This document shows, in pieces, positions 1-13,803 of a stretch of DNA of 13,803 nt (positions within the stretch are counted from its first letter, which is position 1; each line of letters begins with the position of its first letter). The notes beneath the pieces were generated by a model. The model was not told where the DNA came from. It was given only the letters and a program-made list of their open reading frames with translations, and searched no databases. Where the stretch lies: assembly GCF_000188695.1 (NCBI RefSeq), contig NW_004754898.1, positions 197,037 through 210,839 of the forward strand, read 5' to 3'. The stretch is from Salpingoeca rosetta. Lineage: Eukaryota; Opisthokonta; Choanoflagellata; Craspedida; Salpingoecidae. The position numbers were made by a program, and so were the translations under genes.

Positions 1-41
1 TGTGTGTGTGTGTGTTCGTGTGTGTGTGTGTGTGTGTGTGT

Positions 42-74
<33 letters not shown>

Positions 75-101
75 CGTGTGTGTGTGTGTGGCTGTGTGTG
101 G
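1..101. repeat. (TG)n tract with TTCG interruptions
   Basis: Almost pure TG dinucleotide broken at several points by TTCG. It lies in the intron upstream of the first visible exon of the ADAM10-like gene. The open frames across it encode only Cys/Val alternations and are not genes. Confidence 0.95.
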
Positions 102-300
102 CTGTGTGCACCTCTGTGTCTGTCTGTGTGTCTGTGTGCACCTCTGTGTCTGTCTGTGTGTCTGTGTGCACCTCTGTGTCTGTCTGTGTGTCTGTGTGCA
201 CCTCTGTGTCTGTCTGTGTGTCTGTGTGCACCTCTGTGTCTGTCTGTGTGTCTGTGTGCACCTCTGTGTCTGTCTGTGTGTCTGTGTGCACCTCTGTGTG
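102..300. repeat. 30-bp minisatellite, about 6.6 copies
   Basis: A 30-bp unit starting CTGTGTGCACCTCTGTGTCT recurs at 102, 132, 162, 192, 222, 252 and, partially, 282, nearly without change. The period is a multiple of three, so the reading frames stay open through it. That explains the spurious Cys/Val/Ser open frames. It is intronic. Confidence 0.95.
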
Positions 301-386
301 ATAGTTCTTCGCCTCGCATTCTCAACGAACGCAACACCCATCCTTTCGTCCCACCATCATCATCTATCACCAGCGCATCAACACAG

Positions 387-6038
<5,652 letters not shown>

Positions 6039-6086
6039 GAGCAAGACTGCTGCTTCATCAACCGTTTGCCACCTTGTCGTTCGATG

Positions 6087-6089
<3 letters not shown>

Positions 6090-6145
<56 letters not shown>
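6090..6145. repeat. (TG)n microsatellite in the probable 3'UTR
   Basis: 28 TG units starting 52 bases after the TAA of the ADAM10-like gene and before the candidate poly(A) signal at 6245. An intron in the UTR is not excluded. An imperfect (GTGACC)n run follows at 6144-6175. Confidence 0.9.
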
Positions 6146-6146
<1 letters not shown>

Positions 6147-6244
6147 CCGCGACCGTGACCGTGACTATGACCGTGGTGGCATTCAAACATCCCTTCCTGA
6201 CTCTGATTGTGCGAGTGTGTGTCGTGTGTGCATGTATGCGAGCA

Positions 6245-6250
6245 ATTAAA
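6245..6250 (+). terminator. Candidate poly(A) signal ATTAAA of the ADAM10-like gene
   Basis: ATTAAA, the common variant of the poly(A) signal, about 207 bases after the stop codon at 6036-6038. It is the only good match on this strand before the next gene. Confidence 0.45.
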
Positions 6251-6396
6251 ACAACACCGATCCAGTAAGTTTATTCCACACAATTGAGTCAGTCCACCTC
6301 GACTCTTTGCAGCAGCACCTCCACCACCACAATCGCCACCGCCACGCAATGCTTCACTTGTTCGCTCGCATCCGCTCAGTGAAGACTCTTCAAGCG

Positions 6397-6402
6397 TTTA
6401 TT
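6397..6402 (-). terminator. Candidate poly(A) signal AATAAA of the Cys/His-cluster gene
   Basis: AATAAA read on the - strand, about 320 bases after that gene's stop codon. A second AATAAA lies at 6270-6275 on the same strand, almost touching the opposing gene's ATTAAA. Confidence 0.45.
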
Positions 6403-6633
6403 GCATCGAGCAAGCATATCCTCCTCGAAACAACTGTCGAGGATTGAAACAAGCCATCAATACCAACAGGCACATGCAGATGCAACAAACAGTCGCGCGT
6501 CCACTGCACACACGTACACACACGCGTGCGCGACGTGTTCACACCACACATGGACATCACGCAAAACACACCACAAACAGGCACAAAGCAACGCAGATAG
6601 ATTGATAGTTAGGCAAGTTAAGCAGCCAACAAC

Positions 6634-6712
6634 GACACATGCACGCGCACACGCACACACACGCACACACGCACACACGCACACACGCACACGCACACAT
6701 ACACACACAGGG
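6634..6712. repeat. (CA)n-rich tract in the 3'UTR of the - strand gene
   Basis: CACACGCACACA-type sequence (TG-rich in the sense of the - strand gene), ending just 9 bases from that gene's stop codon at 6721-6723. Confidence 0.9.
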
Positions 6713-6720
6713 GCAGCCAC

Positions 6721-8448
6721 TCATTGCAGATGTGTAGTGTGTGGGCTCCGTGTTGGCGAGATTGTAACGGGCGGGAAGCGGGGCTCTGCCCAGCGGAATG
6801 GCGACAGCAACAACGATGTCGACGATGACGAACAAGTGGTGGTCGTTGCCATGCGCGAGTGCGTGGATGTGACACCAGCGCCAGCACCAGCACCAACACC
6901 AGCACCAGTAGGGTGAGACGGGGCAGTGACTGGTGTGCTGTGGTGTGAAGCATGGGCGTGGCTGTCTGATCCTAGAAGTTGCAGGTCCACTGTCTCCGGT
7001 GGTGGCGGCGGCTGGAAGGTGTGGGTGGATTGGCCAAGACTGCTTGCATTCGACGTGGAGATGGGGTGGGTGTGCACCGCGGTCACCGCCACAGAATTTC
7101 CCATACCAAACTGGTGGTCCTTGTGCGATGCCATCAGACCGTGCGCCACATCCCACGCGTCGTCGATGGTCGAGACAGCAGGCATGCTGGTGGAGGATGG
7201 CATGGCAGGTGCCGGCACAGCGAGCGAGAACGCGCCCGTGCTGAGCTGCGGCTCGGATACCGACCGCTGAGTTGCCGTGCTGCGATGCAGTCGTGGTACT
7301 GCCACTGCACCTGTGCTTGAAGCGGCTGTGGGCAAGGGAGCAGGGGCGTGGGCACTTGTTGCTGCTGCTGCTGTTGTTGTTGTTGTTGGTGGTGGTGTTG
7401 CTGTCACAGCACCAAGCTTAGTGGACGTGGCGGCGGCGTCAGAGCTGCGAGTGTCACGCGATGAGGATGACGAATGTGTTTGACGTGTGTGACGGCCGCT
7501 GCTGCTGCGCTGTGAGCGGGAAGGAGTCGTTGCTCCTTTCACGGGCGTGGTTCGCGTTGAGGATGCACGCGAACTTGCTGGCGTGCTCTTGCGTGTGGAA
7601 TTGGAACGAGTGCGCCTGCGCTTCCCCTTGCGAGTGCTGTTGCTGCTGCTGTTGCTGCTGTTGCTGCTGTTGCGGCTGCTGCCCGAGCCAGCAGTGGCGC
7701 CCACGGCGGCGGCCTGTGTGTGCGCCCGCTTGGAGTGCTCCGTCACTTCCAACACGTGCTGCAAATCAGCCGCCATGGCACCTTTCATCAGGCGATCCGC
7801 GAGATCTGTCGGCACACAACAGTTAACATGAATGTTCGTGTGAGTGAGTGCGATGGTGGTGGTGAATGTGGTCGTGGTCGTGGTCGTGAAGGATTGGTGT
7901 GAGCGCTTTGGTGGAAAGCGCAACAGGGGGAGCGTGGCAACACGTCACACCAACACGTATAAACACACACAGACACAGCACAAACGTACGCACGCCTTCA
8001 CACAACTATGCATGTACAGGTGTACACGTGTACACGAGTACACATGTGCGTGTACATTGACACGCTGCCGTCTACACACCGGGAAGGAGGCGGAAGCAGG
8101 CGAGAAGACGACACTTTGTGCATTTCTTGTGCACAGACTTGTGAAAGGCGCTTCGCGGGCACTCCCCACTGCACCTGCAGCCCTTGAACTTGGTGGTCTT
8201 GGTCAGGGCAAGCAGGTGTGCGGCCACGCCCTGCGGCGATGAAAAGTCGGCAAAGTTGATCCCGCGGCGCAACTCCTGATTGCATTTGGAGACAAGTGGG
8301 AACGGACGGAGTGTAGGTTGTGCCAGGTTGATGCAATGTGGGTGTGAGCGTGGTGGACTTGTGTCATCAACATGGCAGCTGCTGCATAATGTGCCACACA
8401 CACACACACACACGCACACACACACGCGCGCGCACACACACACACAAC

Positions 8449-8522
<74 letters not shown>

Positions 8523-11187
8523 ACAGCACATTCTCACGTCATACACGCACAAGCACATACAACTCACATACAAGCACCCAGTTACAAGCACACACATACA
8601 CACGCACGCATTGACAAACGCACATTCAATCGCATGGCAAACACGCACAGTAAACAACCATGCACACCACAAACAAAACACCACATGCACCATCTCAACA
8701 CACCTTGGCCACCATGGTTCGCGCGTGCTTGTACACCATGCCGTAGCATGACTTGCAGTAGTCCTTGTCTTGCTTGGCCTTGTCCTGGCACACCACGCAC
8801 AGTGCGTTCCTGCGCAGCTTGGCGATGAGCTGCCTCTCCTCCGGCGTCACTTGCATGTCATCGAGCGAGGGACGGGTGCAGCCATCATCATCTACCATGG
8901 CAGCATCACCCTCAGCGGAACTGCTTGTGCTGTACTTGCTCCTCTTCTGCCATGGCTGCTCTCCATCATCGTGACACCTGTCACTGCTGCCAGCTACAGT
9001 CTGCGCGTTTCGCTTCTGCCTGTGCTGCTTGTGTTGTGACTTTGGGCTGGCGGTGCGACGACCGTGTGCTGCCTTTGCACGCCGCCCTCCCCTACTTGGA
9101 GAGCGCCGCGATGATGATGATGATGATGATGATGATGACGGTGATGAGCCAGTGCCCTTGTTCGTGCTGCCTGCTGCTGCGATTGTCTGTGAGCGAGAAC
9201 CATTGGCGGTGCTGTTTTGCGCATGCGACGCTTCTGCGTCGTGCTGCTGCTGTTGTTGTTGGAACGACATTGGGAGAGGCAGTACACCATCTGCACCGGT
9301 GACGTTGTGGTGCTGGTTGCCGCTGCCGCTGTTGCTGCCGTTGCCACCCTCTGGCGGCGTTGCGAGCAGGTCGTCAAACACGCTCGACTGCAGAAAGCTC
9401 CAGTCTGCATCCGTAAGCGGTGCCTGATCGAGCAGAGCTGACGGTGCTGGCAGAGGTGAGGCCATGCGCACGGGGCCTGCATGTAGCGTGTGGGCTTGCT
9501 CATATGGGTGGTCCATTGCTGCTGCCGTTGTTGCTGTTGTTGCCGCTGCTGCTGCTGCTGCTGGCGCCGATGGTTCGGTGCTGTGTGTGGGGAAATGGGG
9601 CTGGTGGGCGTGTGACGCAGTGGTGCTATTATGACCCACCCCATTGTCGGTGTGAGCATGATACATGTGCGCTGTTTCCATGTGCTGCTGCTGATGCTGG
9701 TAGTGCTGCTGGTACTGGCGCTGACGGTGGCAAGGGTTCAGGGCAGGCTGTCCCACCGACGCCTGCAAATCTGCAGCGAGGGCTTGAATGGTGTCGGCCG
9801 ACTTTTGCGAGGTGATGTAGCCCTGGCCTTGCTGCTGATGCTTTGCGTTGTGGTACTGCTGCTGTTGCTGCTGTTGGTACTGACGGTACGCATGTTTGTG
9901 GTCGTTAATGCTGTTACTGCTGTTGCTGCTGTTGCTGCTGTTGCTGCTGCTGTGGTGGTGGTGGTTGTGCTGCTGAATATGGTGCTCTCGCCCATGCGAT
10001 GACTCCAACGTTGTTGCGCCTGTAAAGAGATCCAGGCTTGAGCTGCTCAGGGTGAGGTCATTGGCCTCATCTTCGCCCTCCACGCTTGCCAGCAGCTTGC
10101 CCGTAGTTCCTGGCTGCGTGCCCGTCACGGCCGGTGGAAACAAGAACGTGTCATCGGTCTGCATCAGCCACGCGAGATCCTACGTACGTGGCAGTAGTAC
10201 GTGCGTATGGTGAGCACATGCTTGGGAGCAAGGCGCATGCCATGTGCATGTCGAATGAATTGAAAACGCCAAACGCGCAAAGCACGACACATCAGGCACA
10301 CACGCATGCACGCACGCACGCACGCACACATACACACACACGACCGCACACACACACGCACACACCTCATCTGAGGAGAGGAAAGCCAGTGGGCTGAGGG
10401 CGGTTGGCGCTGCTGAAGTCATTGTCACGCCTCCGGCTGTCGTGGATGTTGTTGGCATGTTGAAGGAGCTCTCGCCAGGGTGTGGTGCTGACATGATGCG
10501 AAACAGGGTCGGTGTCGTGGGCACCGAAGGCAGCGGGGTGGGGCAGCTGAGCTTGGGGAGTGCAAAGGAGAGTGGGGCAGAGCCTGTCTGGTTGCCGTCG
10601 TCGCCACGCTCACGAATGGGAGCAAACTTGGTGCTGTTGTTGTTGTTGTTGCTGCTGCTGCCTGTGTTGGTGCTGTCGGGGTCTGAGACGACACTTGAGG
10701 AGCTGTTGCTGATGGTGCTGAGGTTGCTTGCAGACTCGTGCTCTGGCTCAAACCCTTCCGCAATGGGCGCAAAGGGTGCGGCGAGTGACAGCCTGTGCTT
10801 GTGGTTGCTGGTGTGGGTGTCGTGCCTGGTGCTGTTGCCGTGGTGCGTGTGGAACGGAGATGTGGACCGGGAAGCAGACGAAAGGCAGGCGTTGGAAACA
10901 ACGGAAGCTGGGGACACAGATCGTGAAGTGGTATTGGAGGGTGGGCAGGGAGCGGAAGACGCAATGGATGCTGCGGAGCACGTTCGTTCCAGGTTCCGTG
11001 CTGGTGTGGATGCGGCGCAAGTGTCAGTTGTGGATGTGGATGATGGTGACGGGGATCGTGATGATGATGGCGAGGATGACGGGCAGCTGGGCGCAGGGGA
11101 AGCTAGTGGCGCTGCGGTTGCTGGTGCTGGTCTGCAGGGGTTCGCGTGTGCCTGCGCCGAGGGCTTGCGGTGAATGCCGATGTCCAT
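6721..11187 (-). CDS. Low-complexity protein with two Cys/His clusters; probable nuclear regulator
   Basis: Four proposed exons on the - strand: 11187-10366, 10179-8704, 8275-8080 and 7805-6721 (TGA). Phases match, giving about 1,192 residues. The start is the ATG at 11187, in a good context (ACCATGG). The protein is mostly Ser, Thr, Gln, Asn, His and Ala runs. Ordered-looking parts: DLAWLMQTDDTFLF at the exon 1/2 junction (about 275-288) and LTDADWSFLQSSVFDDLL (about 527-545), which resemble acidic/aromatic activation segments; a cluster CVVC-x10-CKSC (about 735-752); a second cluster GCRCSGEC then HKSVHKKCTKC (about 799-821); and basic NLS-like stretches (GGRRAKAAHGRR; RKGKRRRTRSNSTRK in the last exon). 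A helix-like AADLQHVLEVTEHSKRA follows the second cluster. I do not recognise the family. Zinc binding, nuclear location and a role in transcription are inference. The gene converges on the ADAM10-like gene. Confidence 0.7.
7806..8079 (-). repeat. Intron of the - strand gene with palindromic GTACAC motifs
   Basis: Donor GTGTGT at 8079 and acceptor gacag ending at 7806, joining phase 1. It holds repeated GTACAC/GTGTAC motifs (8014-8056), including a perfect 16-bp palindrome at 8020-8035, and a CA-rich stretch at 7958-7990. Near the acceptor, the sense strand is rich in CCAC/CTCAC. Confidence 0.7.
8080..8775 (-). other. Cys/His clusters of the - strand gene, split by a TG-rich intron
   Basis: The first cluster is at the end of exon 2: PEERQLIAKLRRNALCVVCQ, then DYCKSCYGMVYKHARTMVAK. 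It is joined in phase 0 across intron 8703-8276 to ELRRGINFADFSSPQGVAAH in exon 3, which carries C-x-C-x3-C-x5-H-x3-H-x2-C-x2-C. This is the densest and most ordered-looking part of an otherwise low-complexity protein. Four cysteines, then a CxC/C/H/H/CxxC set, could hold two zinc ions. The pattern does not match a GATA, nuclear-receptor, PHD, MYND or CXC (tesmin) domain as I know them. Confidence 0.6.
8396..8520. repeat. (CA)n microsatellite
   Basis: CA repeat with GCGCGC and ACGAC interruptions (TG in the sense of the - strand gene), in intron 8703-8276. More interrupted CA-rich sequence continues to 8700, right up to the donor. Confidence 0.95.
10180..10365 (-). repeat. TG-rich intron 1 of the - strand gene
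   Basis: Sense donor GTGTGTGCG at 10365 runs straight into a TG/TGCG-rich stretch (plus-strand CA at 10296-10365). The acceptor reads cgtacgtag and ends at 10180. Splicing joins SSDE to DLAWLM in phase 0. Confidence 0.75.
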
Positions 11188-11301
11188 GGTGTTGCCCGTT
11201 GAACGTGAACCGTTACACTGCCGTTGACTGAGGTTCGGAAGCTCTTGTGGTGGTTGGGAGAGAGGAGGGGGGTCTTGGCGTGGTGGTAACAATGTATATC
11301 G

Positions 11302-11395
11302 CTGCAGAGAGAGGGGAGCAGGAGGAGACAGACAGACAGACAGACAGTGTGTGTGTGTGTATGTATGTGTGTGTGTGCGTGTTTGGGTATCGTGT
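11302..11395 (-). promoter_or_regulatory. Probable 3' end of a 5'UTR intron
   Basis: On the - strand, CCCCTCTCTCTGCAG ends at 11302: a textbook pyrimidine tract and acceptor, preceded by a (CA)n/(CTGT)n stretch (plus-strand TG and GACA repeats at 11326-11390). The ATG at 11187 lies 115 bases downstream. The matching donor and first exon, somewhere in 11400-11900, could not be fixed. The open frame reaching up to 11535 would read through this repeat and is not believed. Confidence 0.5.
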
Positions 11396-12000
11396 TGGTG
11401 ATGATTGGTTGGGAAGGTGAGGAAGCGCATGCGTGAATGCATTGGTGTTGCGGTGAATGCATTTGTGTAGCGGTGGTGTTGGCAAGTGAAAGTGAGTGGG
11501 AGGTTCCGAGTTTTAGATGTAGAGTGAGCAGCCAATGCATGTGTGCACGACGGCCGCGCTGCGGGTGGTCAAGCATGTGCATGCGAGGGGGCAGGGGTGG
11601 TGTTTCTGTGGGTGGATCAGAAACGGACCTGTGGAATGGAACCCAACTGAGCCAACGGGAGAGAAGGTTGCGAACTGCAGAATAGCAGGAGAGGCGGCCT
11701 GTGCCTCGAGGGATCAAGTGTGCGGTGGCTGTCTGCGTGAGGCTGTGGGAGGGAACAGTGGGGAGGGGAAATGCCACACCAGTGGGAAACTGCGAAGCTC
11801 AACCACGCGGGTTGCTGGGGTAGCTTGGGGTGGGTTTAAATGAGTTGCGGCACAGTGAAAGGGGCGCGGAGGGAGTATGCTGCTGGGAGTGGAATGCGGT
11901 GATATGAGTTGTTGGAGTGGGAAGGGGGCGCCATTTTTGCTGTTGTCTCTTTGTCTGAGTGGCAGGAGGTGGTGGTCACGGGCTTGTTGTGGTCAGCCGT
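11396..12000. other. Non-coding stretch: promoter/5'UTR region of the - strand Cys/His-cluster gene
   Basis: No convincing exon. It is G-rich on the + strand. A TTTAAA at about 11835-11840 is the only TATA-like element and is weak evidence. Upstream exon sequence for the downstream gene's 5'UTR probably lies here. Confidence 0.4.
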
Positions 12001-12051
12001 GTGTGTGTATATGTGTGTGTGTATGTGTGTGTATGTGTGTGTACATGTGTG

Positions 12052-12124
<73 letters not shown>
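12001..12124. repeat. (TG)n tract with TATG/ACATG interruptions
   Basis: The first part has interrupted TGTATGTG and TGTACATG units; from about 12055 to 12124 it is nearly pure TG. It lies between the candidate poly(A) signal of the 12596-13522 gene and the start region of the Cys/His-cluster gene. Confidence 0.95.
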
Positions 12125-12125
<1 letters not shown>

Positions 12126-12176
12126 GCTTGCAAGTTTCATTGCGCACAAGCACGACCGTTACCACTAGGCCAGGCG

Positions 12177-12182
12177 TTTATT
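12177..12182 (-). terminator. Candidate poly(A) signal AATAAA of the membrane-protein gene
   Basis: AATAAA on the - strand, about 415 bases after the TAG at 12596-12598. It is the only match between that stop and the next gene. A perfect TGACGTCA palindrome lies just upstream in transcript order (12190-12197). Confidence 0.5.
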
Positions 12183-12595
12183 ATGATGATGACGTCATGG
12201 GGAGGAAATTGTTCAAAATCATCAAGGCAGCGCTTTGTCTTCCCGCCACTTTGCAATAACATGGTTGGAAACAGCGATTCTGTACTTGAAGCTCCTGAAT
12301 TGTTCACAGCAGGCCACGGCAGGAAGACTTGTTCATGGTGGGTGGATGGGGCCGTGTGAGCATGCACAAGGAACGAGGACAAGCACGTTACATGTTCATG
12401 TCACACAAAAAGCAAAACAAGCAAAACAAGCACAGTCACATGACACACATACACACACACACACACACACATACACACACACACACACACACACAACACA
12501 CACACACACACACAACACACGCACGCGCACACACACACAACACACACACGCACGCGCGCACACACACACACACACAACACACCTTCCTTGTCTTG
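12183..12595 (-). other. Probable 3'UTR of the membrane-protein gene, possibly with an intron
   Basis: Starts right after the stop codon. The sense reading AAGGAAG followed by GTGTGTTGTG looks like a donor at 12583, and TGTGAACAATTCAG (ending near 12299) looks like an acceptor, so a UTR intron is possible. The TG-rich (sense) tract at plus-strand CA 12441-12583 lies inside it. No coding exon seen. Confidence 0.4.
12441..12583. repeat. (CA)n tract with ACAC/GCGC interruptions
   Basis: CA repeat broken by AACACA and GCACGCGC units, ending 13 bases from the stop codon of the - strand membrane-protein gene. Confidence 0.95.
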
Positions 12596-13522
12596 CTACT
12601 GCGCGTGCTCGTGAGAGGGCTGGTCGCCCGCGGACTGCTGTTGCTGCTGCTGCTGCTGCTGCTGTGGCATGAACTGTGCCAGGAAGGGCTGCAGCAGCTG
12701 CCATGTGCCGTGAGCAATGGCCGGACCCACGACGATGTACGCATCCCGTAGCGCAAGCATAAGACGCATGCTACTGATGTACCAGCCGCTATAGTAGTCG
12801 AGAAACAGCGCAGCAAGGCTGAGCGCATGCGCAATCATCTGCAGTGGGGGGTGGGGAGAAGGTAAGAGTATGGGAGGGAGAGGGAGGTGGATGGGGTGGT
12901 GTCGTTGACGACGATGAGCAGTCAGAGAAAGCAGGGAAGGTAGGGAATGGAGAGAGGTGCCAGACGCGCGCGCGTGTGTGTGTGAAGGGGGGGGGTACAC
13001 AGGCACAGGCACAGGCACAGGCACAGACACCGTCATTGACACAGCCACAGATACACAGGCACATGTACACACGCACGCACACGTACACGCACATGTACAC
13101 ACGCACGCACACAGGCACACACACACAGGCACACACGCACACAGCCACAGATACACGCACAAACACACGCGCACCGGAAGCGTTCTGTAGATGTATTGGT
13201 AGTTGGTGCGGGAGAGGGTGATACCAGCGAGACCAAGGCAAGCTTGCACAATGGCAGCATCCATGACAGGCCCAAACGCGGCTGCCGTGACACGGAGGGT
13301 GTGGGTCAGGATGGTTCCCAGGGACAGGCCGTATGCTTCGAGCCCATAGTGAAAGTAGGCGTTGTGGGGCGCGACGAGCCACGTGAGGAGATACTTCCAC
13401 GGCATGTGCCTCAGCTGCACACCGTCAACGCCGTACATGAGCGCGGTCACGCGCGGAAGCAGCAGCAGGCCAATCTGCTGCATGCCAAAACCAGGCAGGC
13501 AGTCGCTCGATGACACTGCCAT
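12596..13522 (-). CDS. Small multi-helix membrane protein with C-terminal polyglutamine
   Basis: Two exons on the - strand: 13522-13175 (116 codons) and 12838-12596 (80 residues, TAG), joined in phase 0 between a GTGCGC donor and a strong CTGCAG acceptor. If the ATG at 13522 is the start, the protein has 196 residues. Hydrophobic stretches by eye: about 15-31 (QQIGLLLLPRV), 44-51 (YLLTWLVA), 60-76, 86-103 (VMDAAIVQACLGLAGITL), 118-137 (IAHALSLAALFLDYYSGWY) and 141-160. Conserved-looking aromatic motifs are MPWKYLLTWLVAPHNAYFHY and RTNYQYIYRTLP. It ends with ten Gln and a short polar tail. I do not recognise the family. An acceptor-like CAG lies right after the ATG (ends at 13516) behind a long pyrimidine tract, so upstream coding exons beyond the window are possible. 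The intron also reads open in this frame, but only as Cys/Val repeats. Confidence 0.7.
   Translation of the reverse strand: MAVSSSDCLPGFGMQQIGLLLLPRVTALMYGVDGVQLRHMPWKYLLTWLVAPHNAYFHYGLEAYGLSLGTILTHTLRVTAAAFGPVMDAAIVQACLGLAGITLSRTNYQYIYRTLPVRVCLCVYLWLCACVPVCVCLCACVCTCACTCACVCTCACVSVAVSMTVSVPVPVPVPVYPPPSHTHARASGTSLHSLPSLLSLTAHRRQRHHPIHLPLPPILLPSPHPPLQMIAHALSLAALFLDYYSGWYISSMRLMLALRDAYIVVGPAIAHGTWQLLQPFLAQFMPQQQQQQQQQQSAGDQPSHEHAQ
12839..13174 (-). repeat. Repeat-rich intron of the membrane-protein gene
   Basis: Sense 5' end: TG-rich (plus-strand CA at 13040-13174), with a (GGCACA)n hexamer run at about 13000-13030. Sense 3' end: CCACCCC and CACACA (plus-strand TG at 12975-12983) and a C-rich tract before CTGCAG. 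Confidence 0.8.

Positions 13523-13803
<281 letters not shown>

Noticed and set aside
102..300. Tandem array as a CRISPR
   Set aside because: Units are head to tail with no unique spacers, and the context is a eukaryotic intron.
8695..8776. CVVC...CKSC as a GATA, RING or nuclear-receptor finger
   Set aside because: Spacing (C-x2-C-x10-C-x2-C) and flanking residues do not match these families.
10442..11173. 243-residue + strand frame opposite exon 1 of the - strand gene
   Set aside because: Shadow frame: the - strand reading joins by phase-matched splicing to the following exons, whereas this one has no splice partners or recognisable motif.
11188..11535. N-terminal extension of the - strand Cys/His-cluster protein up to 11535
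   Set aside because: It would read through a TG/GACA repeat and a strong acceptor; the ATG at 11187 has a better context.

Overview
The window is eukaryotic nuclear DNA. Protein-coding exons of about 46 to 1,500 bases are split by GT-AG introns packed with (TG)n/(CA)n and other simple repeats. There is no rRNA, tRNA, CRISPR array, operon or recognisable transposon. GC-rich coding sequence, short introns, long Gln/Ser/Asn runs and an ADAM10-type protease suggest a unicellular relative of animals, such as a choanoflagellate. That placement is inference, not something the sequence proves.

Region by region: (1) 1-6038, + strand: the last 15 exons of an ADAM10/Kuzbanian-like membrane metalloprotease. 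The catalytic part lies before the window. The exons seen here encode the disintegrin and cysteine-rich ectodomain, the stalk, one transmembrane helix and an unusually long cytosolic tail (about 190 residues). The tail contains a stretch resembling a CUE/UBA ubiquitin-binding fold. All 15 exons join with matching phases and give about 500 residues with no stop. (2) 6039-6720: the tail-to-tail gap, holding candidate poly(A) signals for both converging genes. (3) 6721-11187, - strand: a four-exon gene for a protein of about 1,192 residues. It is low-complexity, with acidic/aromatic activation-like segments, two Cys/His clusters and basic stretches. It is probably a nuclear regulator, family not recognised. 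(4) 11188-12595: the 5' region of that gene, including a probable 5'UTR intron acceptor, plus the probable 3'UTR of the next gene. (5) 12596-13522, - strand: two exons of a small multi-helix membrane protein (196 residues if the ATG at 13522 is the start) ending in a polyglutamine run. It may be the 3' part of a larger gene. (6) 13523-13803: repeat-rich sequence upstream of it.

The three genes show no obvious functional pathway in common. The most interesting points are the CUE-like segment in the ADAM10-like tail, the tendency of introns on both strands to carry sense-strand UG repeats near the 5' splice site and CA repeats near the 3' splice site (able to pair), and the unrecognised Cys/His-cluster protein.
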